Shown here: piece after piece, positions 1-5,052 of the stretch
Position numbering within the stretch: position 1 is the stretch's first letter
Layout of the letters: each line of letters opens with the position of its first letter
Origin: Oscillospiraceae bacterium
GTDB lineage: Bacteria; Bacillota; Clostridia; Oscillospirales; Ruminococcaceae
Direction of reading: 5' to 3'
DNA: 5,052 bases
NCBI GenBank assembly: GCA_017472375.1
Contig: JAFUQL010000130.1
Span: 1 to 5,052 of the forward strand
Made by a program: the position numbers and the translations under genes
Notes under the pieces: model-generated
The model's input: the letters and a program-made list of their open reading frames with translations, nothing else
Databases searched by the model: none
What the model was told of the DNA's origin: nothing

Positions 1-586
1 CCTCGGCCATGGCGAAAAATCGCTCGTAGCTGCACGGCTTGGACACCACTCCCGCCGCCGGCACCAGCCATTCGCTGCGCTGTACATATTCCGGGGTATA
101 GATGGCATGCAGGTTCGAGCGCATCAGCCCGATGTGGTCGCCCGCCCGGGCGAGGCTCATCCACTCCGTGATGACCTGATCCATCAATGCGTTGGCACAG
201 GGAGCGGTCACGGTCAGCACCAGACGATGCACCTTCTCCGGGTGATCGATGGCCAGCCACTGGGCGATCATCCCTCCCTGGGACACGCCCACCACGCAGG
301 CCGCCCCCAACCCCAGCCGGTCCATGGCGTCGGCCTGATCGGCGGCCATCTGCCGGGTGGTGTACCCCCTGGGCAGGCTGCGCCGCCGGCTGAACACATA
401 CACCGTAAACCCCCGGGCAAAACAGCGGTACATCGCCGCCAGCGGCAGCGCCATGCCTCGCACCGTGTGCAGGCCGTCCCCCAGGCCGGGCAGCATCACC
501 AGGGTGCGCGCGCCGGTGCCAAAGCGGACGTAATCCATCTCATCCCCATCCAGCTCCACCGTGCCGTTCTGTGCGTTCCAGAGCAT
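1..586 (-). CDS. Alpha/beta fold hydrolase, N-terminal part (cut by window edge)
   Basis: Reading the minus strand from the ATG at 586-584 gives about 195 residues with no stop before the left edge. The protein opens with a short beta region, then a PGLGDG segment (residues 33-38) in the usual place of the oxyanion-hole loop after strand beta-3. A nucleophile elbow GVSQGG follows (100-105), with Ser102 as the expected catalytic serine, and then the sequence AQWLAIDHPEKVHRLVL that typically follows the elbow in this fold. Residues from about 130 look like the start of a helical cap. The acid and histidine of the triad should lie beyond the window. There is no signal peptide or membrane segment, so it is probably a cytoplasmic serine hydrolase (esterase, lipase-like or peptidase-like). 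The substrate cannot be told. It is transcribed divergently from the glycosyltransferase genes. A purine-rich GGCGGGAG lies 4 bases before the ATG, with AAAGG further upstream. Confidence 0.88.
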   Translation of the reverse strand, partial: MLWNAQNGTVELDGDEMDYVRFGTGARTLVMLPGLGDGLHTVRGMALPLAAMYRCFARGFTVYVFSRRRSLPRGYTTRQMAADQADAMDRLGLGAACVVGVSQGGMIAQWLAIDHPEKVHRLVLTVTAPCANALMDQVITEWMSLARAGDHIGLMRSNLHAIYTPEYVQRSEWLVPAAGVVSKPCSYERFFAMAE

Positions 587-619
587 ACCACTCCCGCCTT
601 TCCATTCTTCGTTTTATTC

Positions 620-648
620 AGCATACCGCATTTTTCCCCGCTGTGCAA
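620..648 (-). promoter_or_regulatory. Candidate sigma-A promoter for the hydrolase gene
   Basis: On the minus strand a TTGCAC (648-643) is followed after exactly 17 bases by TATGCT (625-620). The -35 shares only the TTG with consensus; the -10 matches four of six. The predicted start of transcription, near 613, would leave a leader of about 27 bases that carries the ribosome binding site. The geometry is good but both boxes are imperfect. This is an inference from sequence only. Confidence 0.4.
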
Positions 649-721
649 TCCACAAACCGCCCGCCTGCGTTCTCTTCACAGATTTTTCTCACCCTATCGC
701 CCTCTTTCTTGCCCTGCGCAG

Positions 722-750
722 TTTCATTTTTCAGCATTTTGTGCTATACT
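722..750 (+). promoter_or_regulatory. Candidate extended -10 promoter for the DUF2142 gene
   Basis: TATACT at 745-750 matches the -10 consensus at five of six positions. It is preceded by TGC (742-744), which makes an extended -10 element (TGnTATACT). At 17-base spacing the -35 region is TTTCAT (722-727), a poor match, as is common when an extended -10 is present. Transcription would start near 757 and give a leader of about 30 bases ending in the GGAGG site at 774-778. No operator is recognised. Confidence 0.5.
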
Positions 751-773
751 AACATTTAGCTATGGCCGCAGTC

Positions 774-780
774 GGAGGTG
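774..780 (+). promoter_or_regulatory. Ribosome binding site that fixes the DUF2142 start
   Basis: GGAGGTG at 774-780 is a strong SD sequence lying 8 bases (counted from GGAGG) before the ATG at 787. A GTG three codons upstream (778) is in frame but overlaps the SD sequence itself, so it is unlikely to be used. This decides for the ATG. Confidence 0.8.
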
Positions 781-786
781 CCGCAT

Positions 787-2829
787 ATGAAACAGTTTTT
801 CACAGCTCACAGGCGGGCCCTCGGCTGCCTTGCACTGACCCTCTGCCTGCTGGCGGCGGCGGTGCTCATCTGGTGGGTGCAGGTGCTGCCCGCCCACACC
901 AAGGGCGTCACGGCCAAGCTGAACGACCGCTACGAGGTCTACACCGCCCCCATCGAGGGCAGTGTGAGCCAAACCTTCACCACAAGCGGCAGCCTGTACA
1001 ATCTGGGCTTTGTGTTCGACATCGAGGGCGAACAGCCGCAGGGTGACCTGCAGCTGACCCTGACCGACGCCGCCGGCCAGGTACTGGCCACCAGCACCGG
1101 CAACATGGCGGCCATCCTGCCCGGGCAGTACGCAGTGCTGGGCCTGAGCGCCCCGGTACACAGCGACGTCCCCGCCGAGTACACCGTCACCCTGACCCCC
1201 TCCTATACCGGCGCAGGGCGGCTGACCCTTGGCCATTCGGCGGATCCAGTGGAGGGCTTCACCTCCCTCACCGCAGACGGCGTCTCCCTGGACGGCGCAC
1301 TTGCAGTGCTGGCCACGGTGGACCTCATCGGCAGCTTTGTCAGCGTCTACTACTGGGCGGTGGTGCTGCTTTTGGGGGTCATCGCCTGCGGCGCAGTGTG
1401 GCTGAGCGGAAAACTGCCGCTGCATCGCCTGTATTTTGTGCTGGTTCTGGCGCTGGGGCTGGTGTTCTGTCTGGTGCTTCCCCCCTATTCCGCGCCGGAT
1501 GAACAGTTCCATATCAATCAGAGCTTCTCGGTGGCCACCACCTTCACCAGCCGGCTGCCGCTGAATTCGGTGCCCCTGTGCGACACCTACCGCCGTCCCT
1601 CGGACGTGAACCCGTTGTTGCAGGATCAGAACACCACCGTGTTCACCTGGCGTGAAATGGCCGAGACCCTCACCGACCGCAGCCCCGATGCCCCCGGCGA
1701 TCTCCAGTACTTCGCCGAGATGCAGGTGGACAACTCCAACCTGCTGTACACCATCAGCGGCGGCGCGGTGGCGCTGGGCTTCCTGCTGCGGATGGGCTTC
1801 ACCTCCACCCTGCTGCTGGGACGGCTGGCCAATCTGCTGGCCTTCGCCCTGCTCACCGCGTGGGCGGTAAAGAAAGCCCCCTTCGGCAAGGCTGTTTTTG
1901 CGGCAGCGGGTCTGCTGCCCATGAGTCTGCACCTGGCGGCTTCCTTCAGCCGCGACTGCCTGACTCTGGGCTTCGCCTTCGCCTTCACCGCGCTGGTGCT
2001 GGACGCCGCCTATGGCCCGCACGAAACGCTGGGCCGCCGGGAACTGATCCCCATCGCGGTGCTGGGTGTTCTTTTGGTGCCCGCCAAGATCGCCTACTTC
2101 CCGCTGGCGGCGCTGTTCCTTCTGATCCCTGCCGCCCGTCTGGGCAAGCACAGCCGCAAGGTCAAGGCCGGATTTCTGGCTCTGTGCCTGCTGGCCTTTG
2201 CCTTCAGCGGTGCGCGCTACACCATTCAGGGTCTGTTCGACCGGGCCGACTCCGCTGAGGAGATCGCCGCTCAGGTGGAGACCCTTTCTCCCGAAGAAGC
2301 CGAGCGCTGGGGTCTGACCGACGAGGCCGAGGACCCGGATGCCGTCTGCTGGTCGGTGGGGTACATTCTGGCCCACCCCGGTCAGGCGGTGCAGCTTGTG
2401 GTGCGCAGCGCCATTGAACTGGGCGACCACTACATCAAGACATTGGTGGGTGGCAGCCTGAGCTACTACAGCCTGGATCTGGCCTGGGGCTGGGTGCTGC
2501 TGCTGTACGGGCTGCTGGCCTGGGCTGCTCTGCCCCGGGCGGGTGAAATGAACTGGCCGGGCGTGTTCAGCCGCGGTTGGGCCGGGCTGCTGGCGCTGGG
2601 CTGCTGTGCACTGGCCGTGGCCGGCTGCATCCTGTGGACCCCCACCTACTACACCACCATCTACGGCCTGCAAGGGCGCTACTTCCTGCCGGCCCTGCCC
2701 CTTGCCCTGCTGGCACTGCGCCCTGTGGGCGTGACCCGTACCGGCGAGGACACCGCCCTCTGCGCTGCCCTCGCGCTGGCCAACATGGGCGTGCTCATCA
2801 ATGCTTTTCTGGCCGTTCTGGCCCGCTGA
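787..2829 (+). CDS. DUF2142-type polytopic membrane protein, putative GT-C glycosyltransferase
   Basis: The 680-residue protein starts with a basic stretch and a membrane helix at about 11-34. A soluble, beta-rich region (about 35-178) follows, and then some 11-13 further hydrophobic helices, from about 186-207 and 214-233 through the C-terminal helix at about 656-679. After the third helix comes PPYSAPDEQFH (232-242); this P-P-x-x-x-PDE-x-x-H pattern at a helix-loop boundary is the signature I associate with DUF2142 (PF09913). A GLQGRYFLP segment (627-635) near the C terminus also fits that family. DUF2142 proteins have a GT-C-like layout. In GT-C enzymes an acidic residue in the first outer loop is catalytic, so Asp238/Glu239 are candidates here. 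A second soluble loop lies at about 478-545. I infer transfer of a lipid-linked sugar on the outer membrane face, using donor made by the downstream GT2-GtrA protein. The function of DUF2142 is not established, so a polymerase or transport role remains possible. Confidence 0.82.
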   Translation: MKQFFTAHRRALGCLALTLCLLAAAVLIWWVQVLPAHTKGVTAKLNDRYEVYTAPIEGSVSQTFTTSGSLYNLGFVFDIEGEQPQGDLQLTLTDAAGQVLATSTGNMAAILPGQYAVLGLSAPVHSDVPAEYTVTLTPSYTGAGRLTLGHSADPVEGFTSLTADGVSLDGALAVLATVDLIGSFVSVYYWAVVLLLGVIACGAVWLSGKLPLHRLYFVLVLALGLVFCLVLPPYSAPDEQFHINQSFSVATTFTSRLPLNSVPLCDTYRRPSDVNPLLQDQNTTVFTWREMAETLTDRSPDAPGDLQYFAEMQVDNSNLLYTISGGAVALGFLLRMGFTSTLLLGRLANLLAFALLTAWAVKKAPFGKAVFAAAGLLPMSLHLAASFSRDCLTLGFAFAFTALVLDAAYGPHETLGRRELIPIAVLGVLLVPAKIAYFPLAALFLLIPAARLGKHSRKVKAGFLALCLLAFAFSGARYTIQGLFDRADSAEEIAAQVETLSPEEAERWGLTDEAEDPDAVCWSVGYILAHPGQAVQLVVRSAIELGDHYIKTLVGGSLSYYSLDLAWGWVLLLYGLLAWAALPRAGEMNWPGVFSRGWAGLLALGCCALAVAGCILWTPTYYTTIYGLQGRYFLPALPLALLALRPVGVTRTGEDTALCAALALANMGVLINAFLAVLAR

Positions 2830-2847
2830 GGTCAAAACATGCCCTTT

Positions 2848-2853
2848 TATGAT
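2848..2853 (+). promoter_or_regulatory. Possible weak internal -10 box (TATGAT)
   Basis: TATGAT, five of six to consensus, lies in the short AT-rich part of the gap after the DUF2142 stop codon. At 16-17 base spacing the upstream sequence (around CTGAGG, 2826-2831) is a poor -35, and there is no TG extension. If used, transcription would begin near 2860, placing the stem-loop at 2862-2896 at the very 5' end of the message. Co-transcription from the promoter before the DUF2142 gene is at least as likely. Confidence 0.22.
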
Positions 2854-2861
2854 AGAAATCG

Positions 2862-2896
2862 CTTCGCGGTGCCCGGTCTGCCGGCACCCCTCGAAG
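2862..2896 (+). promoter_or_regulatory. Stem-loop reaching into the ribosome binding site of the GT2-GtrA gene
   Basis: The outer stem pairs CTTCG (2862-2866) with CGAAG (2892-2896). After a small internal loop, GGTG (2868-2871) pairs with CACC (2885-2888), and beyond one bulged C, CCGG (2873-2876) pairs with CCGG (2881-2884) around a TCTG loop. That is 13 base pairs, mostly G-C. The downstream arm includes the first three bases of the SD AAGGAG (2894-2899), so folding would compete with ribosome binding. There is no T-run after it, so it is not a standard intrinsic terminator. It may also act as a processing or stability element. The pairing is read directly; any function is inferred. Confidence 0.45.
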
Positions 2897-2910
2897 GAGT
2901 TGTGTGAACC

Positions 2911-3978
2911 ATGAATGTAAAACAGATCCCCCTCATCATCCCCTCCCTGGAGCCGGATGAGAAGCTTCCCCGCCTGCTGGACGAGCTGCAGGCTGCCGGC
3001 ATTGAGAACATCGTGCTGGTGGACGATGGCAGCGGCCCCGACTACCGCCATTTCTTTGACGATGCTAAGGCCCGCGGCTGCACCGTACTGTGCCACGCGG
3101 TCAATCTGGGCAAGGGCCGCGCCCTGAAGGACGCCTTCAACCACTGCCTGCTGACCTGGCCCGATGCACCCGGCTGTGTCACCGCCGATTCCGATGGCCA
3201 GCACACCCCTGAGTGCATCCTGAAGTGTATGCAGGCACTGGCGGATCACCCGGACAGCCTTGTACTGGGCACCCGGGACTTCGACCAGTCGGACGTGCCT
3301 GCCCGCTCCATGCTGGGCAACAAGATCACCCGCACTGTGTTCAAGCTGCTGGTGGGGCTGAAGATCACCGACACCCAGACTGGCCTGCGGGCCATCCCCA
3401 CCTCCTTCATGAAGCACCTGCTGGCCACCGCCGGCGAGCGCTTCGAGTTTGAGTCCAACATGCTCATCGACACCAAGGATGCGGGGGTCCCCATCCACGA
3501 GGTGCCCATCAAGACTGTCTACATCGAGGAAAACAAGACCAGCCACTTCCATCCCATCCGGGATTCCATCCGCATCTACTCCATCTTCGGCAAGTTCCTG
3601 TTCTCCTCCCTGTCCTCCAGCGTGGTGGACCTGGTGCTGTTCGGTCTGTTCTGCGGTGTGCTGCGCAGCAGCCCGGCTTTTGCGGGGCTGCCCTTCGATT
3701 ACATCGTGGCCGCCACTGTGATGGCCCGTGTCATCAGCGCCATTTACAACTACCTCATCAATTACAGCGTGGTGTTCAAGAGCAACGCCGGCCACAAGGG
3801 CGCGGCCTTCCGCTACTTCTGCCTGGCTGTGGTGCAGATGAGTGTCAGTGCGTTCCTGGTCAGCCATCTGTACAGCCTGGTGCCCGGCGCGGCCGAGCTG
3901 CTGGTGAAGATCCCCGTGGACGTGACACTGTTCTTCATCAGCTTCCAGATCCAGCGGGCCTTTGTATACAAGAAATGA
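2911..3978 (+). CDS. GT2 glycosyltransferase fused to a GtrA-like membrane domain
   Basis: The 355-residue protein has two parts. Residues 1 to about 220 form a GT-A fold family 2 glycosyltransferase: IPLIIPSLEPDEKL at the N terminus, VDDGSG (37-42) for nucleotide binding, NLGKGRALK (65-73), DSDGQH (93-98) as the DxD metal site, and TDTQTGLRA (153-161), all typical of dolichol/polyprenyl-phosphate sugar synthases. Residues from about 229 form four hydrophobic helices (near 229-252, 262-284, 298-321, 328-350). The segments ARVISAIYNYLINYSVVFKS and QIQRAFVYKK have the pattern of GtrA (PF04138), proposed to move polyprenyl-phosphate-linked sugars across the membrane. The likely role is to make undecaprenyl-phosphate-hexose inside and help present it outside, perhaps to the DUF2142 protein encoded 81 bases upstream. 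Sugar identity is unknown. The ATG is preceded by AAGGAG with a rather long 11-base gap; an in-frame TGA at 2905-2907 excludes an earlier start. Confidence 0.92.
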   Translation: MNVKQIPLIIPSLEPDEKLPRLLDELQAAGIENIVLVDDGSGPDYRHFFDDAKARGCTVLCHAVNLGKGRALKDAFNHCLLTWPDAPGCVTADSDGQHTPECILKCMQALADHPDSLVLGTRDFDQSDVPARSMLGNKITRTVFKLLVGLKITDTQTGLRAIPTSFMKHLLATAGERFEFESNMLIDTKDAGVPIHEVPIKTVYIEENKTSHFHPIRDSIRIYSIFGKFLFSSLSSSVVDLVLFGLFCGVLRSSPAFAGLPFDYIVAATVMARVISAIYNYLINYSVVFKSNAGHKGAAFRYFCLAVVQMSVSAFLVSHLYSLVPGAAELLVKIPVDVTLFFISFQIQRAFVYKK

Positions 3979-3981
3979 CCC

Positions 3982-4008
3982 CTGAACACGGTATACATAT
4001 CGTATAAT
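3982..4008 (+). promoter_or_regulatory. Candidate promoter for the GT4 gene with consensus TATAAT
   Basis: A perfect TATAAT (4003-4008) stands in the 66-base AT-rich gap after the GT2-GtrA stop codon. The best -35 is CTGAAC (3982-3987), which keeps the central TGA but has a short 15-base spacer. Transcription would start near 4015, giving a leader of about 30 bases with the SD at 4030-4035. The exact TATAAT is unusual enough in this GC-rich sequence to suggest separate expression of the GT4 gene, possibly on top of read-through, since no terminator is seen after the GT2 gene. Confidence 0.42.
3992..4006. repeat. Short inverted repeat TATAC-N5-GTATA over the -10 region
   Basis: TATAC (3992-3996) and GTATA (4002-4006) are perfect inverted copies separated by five bases, and the right arm overlaps the TATAAT box. 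The position would suit an operator, but arms of five A/T-rich bases can easily arise by chance beside a -10 box. Confidence 0.25.
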
Positions 4009-4029
4009 CAAGGCAATTTTATCCGCATT

Positions 4030-4044
4030 GGAGGGAATCTCCCT
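4030..4044 (+). promoter_or_regulatory. Ribosome binding site of the GT4 gene inside a small hairpin
   Basis: GGAGGG (4030-4035) is a strong SD site 9 bases before the GTG at 4045, and it supports that start. The sequence AGGGA (4032-4036) pairs perfectly with TCCCT (4040-4044) around an ATC loop, so most of the site lies in a 5-base-pair hairpin whose last base touches the start codon. An alternative register (GGAG 4030-4033 with CTCC 4039-4042) hides the same bases. The pairing is seen directly; a role in damping translation is inferred. Confidence 0.5.
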
Positions 4045-5052
4045 GTGACCATCTGCTTTTTCTCGGCTCAATACCTGCCCACGGTGGGCGGCGTGGAGCG
4101 ATATACTGCCAGCCTTGCCGCCCAACTCACCGAGCGGGGGCATCGGGTGCTGGTGGTGACCAGCGCTCTGCCCGGCCTGCCCGAGCGGGAGGAACAGGAC
4201 GGCATCACCGTCATCCGTCTGCCGGTATGGCTGCTGATGGGCGGGCGCTTCCCCATCCCCAAGCCCGGCGCAGACTTCCGTCGGCTGGCAAAGGCGCTCT
4301 GGGCCGAGGACATCGGCTTCTGCGTGGTGCAGGCGCGGTTCTATCTGTCCAGCCTGTACGCGGTGCGGCAGTGCCGCCGCCGGGGCATCCCCCATCTGGT
4401 CATCGACCACTCCACCGGGCATATGCCGCTGGGCAGCGGCCCCGTGGCGTGGGCAGGCCACCTGTACGAACATCTGGCCGCCGCCTATCTGCGCAAGGCG
4501 CCCTTCTATGGGGTGAGCCGGGCGGTGTGCGGCTGGCTGGAACACTTTGGCATCAAGGCCGAGGGGCAGCTCTACAATGCGGTGGATCCCGCCGCACTGG
4601 AGCGGCTGGCCGATGCGGTGCCCCAGGTGGACTGGCGGGCGAAACTGGGGCTTGCCCCTGACACCCGCATCGCCGCTTTTGTGGGGCGCATCATCCCCGA
4701 AAAAGGTGTCGCCGAGCTGGTGCAGGCCTTTACCGCACTGGAGCTTGAAAACGCCGCCCTGCTGGTGGCGGGCGACGGGCCCCAACTGGCCGAACTGAAG
4801 GCCGCCTGCCCCAGGAATGTGTACTACCTGGGCAGCGTGCCATATTCCCAGACTCTGCAGCTCTACCGGCAGGCCGACCTGTACTGCCTGCCCACCCGGT
4901 ATGCCGAGGGCTTCCCCACCACCTTTCTGGAGGCGGCGGCCCTGGGCTGCCCCATCCTGACCAGCCGCACCGGCGGTAGCGACGAGCTGCTGCCCGACGA
5001 GCGGTACGGCATCCAGCTGGACGCCCCCACCCCGGAGGCCATCGCCCCGGCG
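4045..5052 (+). CDS. Family 4 glycosyltransferase (GT-B fold), C terminus cut by window edge
   Basis: From the GTG at 4045 the frame stays open for 336 codons to the window end. The N terminus TICFFSAQYLPTVGGVERY is the classic first strand and glycine-rich loop (GGVE, 15-18) of GT4 enzymes, supporting this non-ATG start. His122 and His126 in IDHSTGH lie where the family usually carries an active-site histidine. The C-terminal domain shows YNAVDP (177-182), FVGRIIPEKG (212-221) with Arg215 and Lys220 as expected phosphate-binding residues, AGDGP (242-246), and EGFPTTFLE (288-296), the E-x7-E motif with Glu288 and Glu296. These point to a retaining, nucleotide-sugar-dependent transferase at the cytoplasmic face. 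About 40-60 C-terminal residues are probably missing. There is no signal peptide or clear membrane helix. Context suggests surface polysaccharide or glycolipid assembly; donor and acceptor are unknown. Confidence 0.92.
   Translation, partial: MTICFFSAQYLPTVGGVERYTASLAAQLTERGHRVLVVTSALPGLPEREEQDGITVIRLPVWLLMGGRFPIPKPGADFRRLAKALWAEDIGFCVVQARFYLSSLYAVRQCRRRGIPHLVIDHSTGHMPLGSGPVAWAGHLYEHLAAAYLRKAPFYGVSRAVCGWLEHFGIKAEGQLYNAVDPAALERLADAVPQVDWRAKLGLAPDTRIAAFVGRIIPEKGVAELVQAFTALELENAALLVAGDGPQLAELKAACPRNVYYLGSVPYSQTLQLYRQADLYCLPTRYAEGFPTTFLEAAALGCPILTSRTGGSDELLPDERYGIQLDAPTPEAIAPA

Larger units (their letters stand above)
587..786. other. Divergent intergenic region
   Basis: About 200 bases separate the start codons of the divergent hydrolase and DUF2142 genes. 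The stretch is clearly richer in A+T and in pyrimidine runs on the plus strand than the flanking genes. It holds one candidate promoter facing each way and no convincing small gene, RNA or terminator. Short plus-strand reading frames here have no good ribosome binding site and low-complexity Phe/Ser/Pro composition, so they are not called. Confidence 0.7.

Noticed and set aside
561..759. Small plus-strand frames in the divergent gap
   Set aside because: They start inside the opposite gene, have no SD sequence, and code for Phe/Ser/Pro-rich low-complexity peptides produced by the pyrimidine-rich stretch.
778..786. GTG at 778 as the start of the DUF2142 protein
   Set aside because: This GTG overlaps the GGAGG SD sequence and has no other site upstream at proper spacing; the ATG at 787 fits an 8-base gap.
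107..790. Plus-strand reading frame of about 227 codons opposite the hydrolase
   Set aside because: The minus-strand frame encodes a clear alpha/beta hydrolase with a GVSQGG elbow. The plus-strand product is Pro/His/Gln/Arg-rich, has no good ribosome binding site, and runs through the promoter region into the DUF2142 gene.
2862..2896. Intrinsic terminator after the DUF2142 gene
   Set aside because: The stem-loop is strong but is followed by TCGAAGGAG-type purine sequence and the next ribosome binding site, not by a T-run.
760..4785. Very long minus-strand reading frame (about 1,341 codons) as a real gene
   Set aside because: It lies exactly in codon register with three well-recognised plus-strand genes and is open because they avoid TTA, CTA and TCA. 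Its composition is repetitive Gln/His/Gly-rich with no recognisable domain, and it crosses gene boundaries and promoters.
4227..4798. Alternative plus-strand frames within the GT4 gene
   Set aside because: They are out-of-frame shadows. The frame from 4045 carries all expected GT4 motifs in the right order, including FVGR, EKG, GDGP and E-x7-E.
1..5052. CRISPR arrays, tRNA or rRNA genes, insertion-sequence ends, phage or defence genes
   Set aside because: No regular direct repeats, no cloverleaf-like sequence, no transposase motif and no terminal inverted repeats were seen on either strand.

Overview
The window looks like chromosomal DNA from a GC-rich, low-branching Firmicute. Coding regions are GC-rich and dominated by CTG, GCC and GGC codons. 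Short AT-rich gaps carry sigma-A-like -10 boxes, and Shine-Dalgarno (SD) sites are purine-rich (GGAGG, AAGGAG, GGAGGG). A gut clostridium of the Faecalibacterium/Oscillospiraceae type is my best guess, from composition and protein flavour only. No RNA gene, insertion sequence, CRISPR array or phage gene is visible.

Layout: (1) bases 1-586, minus strand, the N-terminal part of an alpha/beta hydrolase that runs off the left edge. (2) Bases 587-786, a divergent AT-rich intergenic region with a candidate promoter for each side. (3) Bases 787-2829, plus strand, a large polytopic membrane protein of the DUF2142 type (GT-C-like). (4) Bases 2830-2910, a gap with a strong stem-loop that reaches into the next ribosome binding site. 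(5) Bases 2911-3978, a family 2 glycosyltransferase fused to a GtrA-type membrane domain. (6) Bases 3979-4044, a gap with a consensus TATAAT and a small hairpin over the ribosome binding site. (7) Bases 4045-5052, a family 4 glycosyltransferase starting at GTG and cut by the right edge.

The three plus-strand genes read as a surface-glycan or cell-envelope glycosylation module. The GT2 domain probably loads a sugar onto a polyprenyl-phosphate carrier at the inner face. The fused GtrA domain is the expected translocator of that lipid-linked sugar. The DUF2142 protein is a plausible outer-face transferase using it. The GT4 enzyme would add a sugar from a nucleotide-sugar donor in the cytoplasm. 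This resembles the GtrA/GtrB/GtrC logic of O-antigen modification, but the donor sugar, acceptor and order of action cannot be read from the sequence. The hydrolase is divergently transcribed and has no evident link to the module.

Nothing here is clearly a new kind of system. The most unusual features are the GtrB-GtrA-like fusion beside a putative GT-C partner, a beta-rich outer domain on the DUF2142 protein, and hairpins over the ribosome binding sites of both glycosyltransferase genes.
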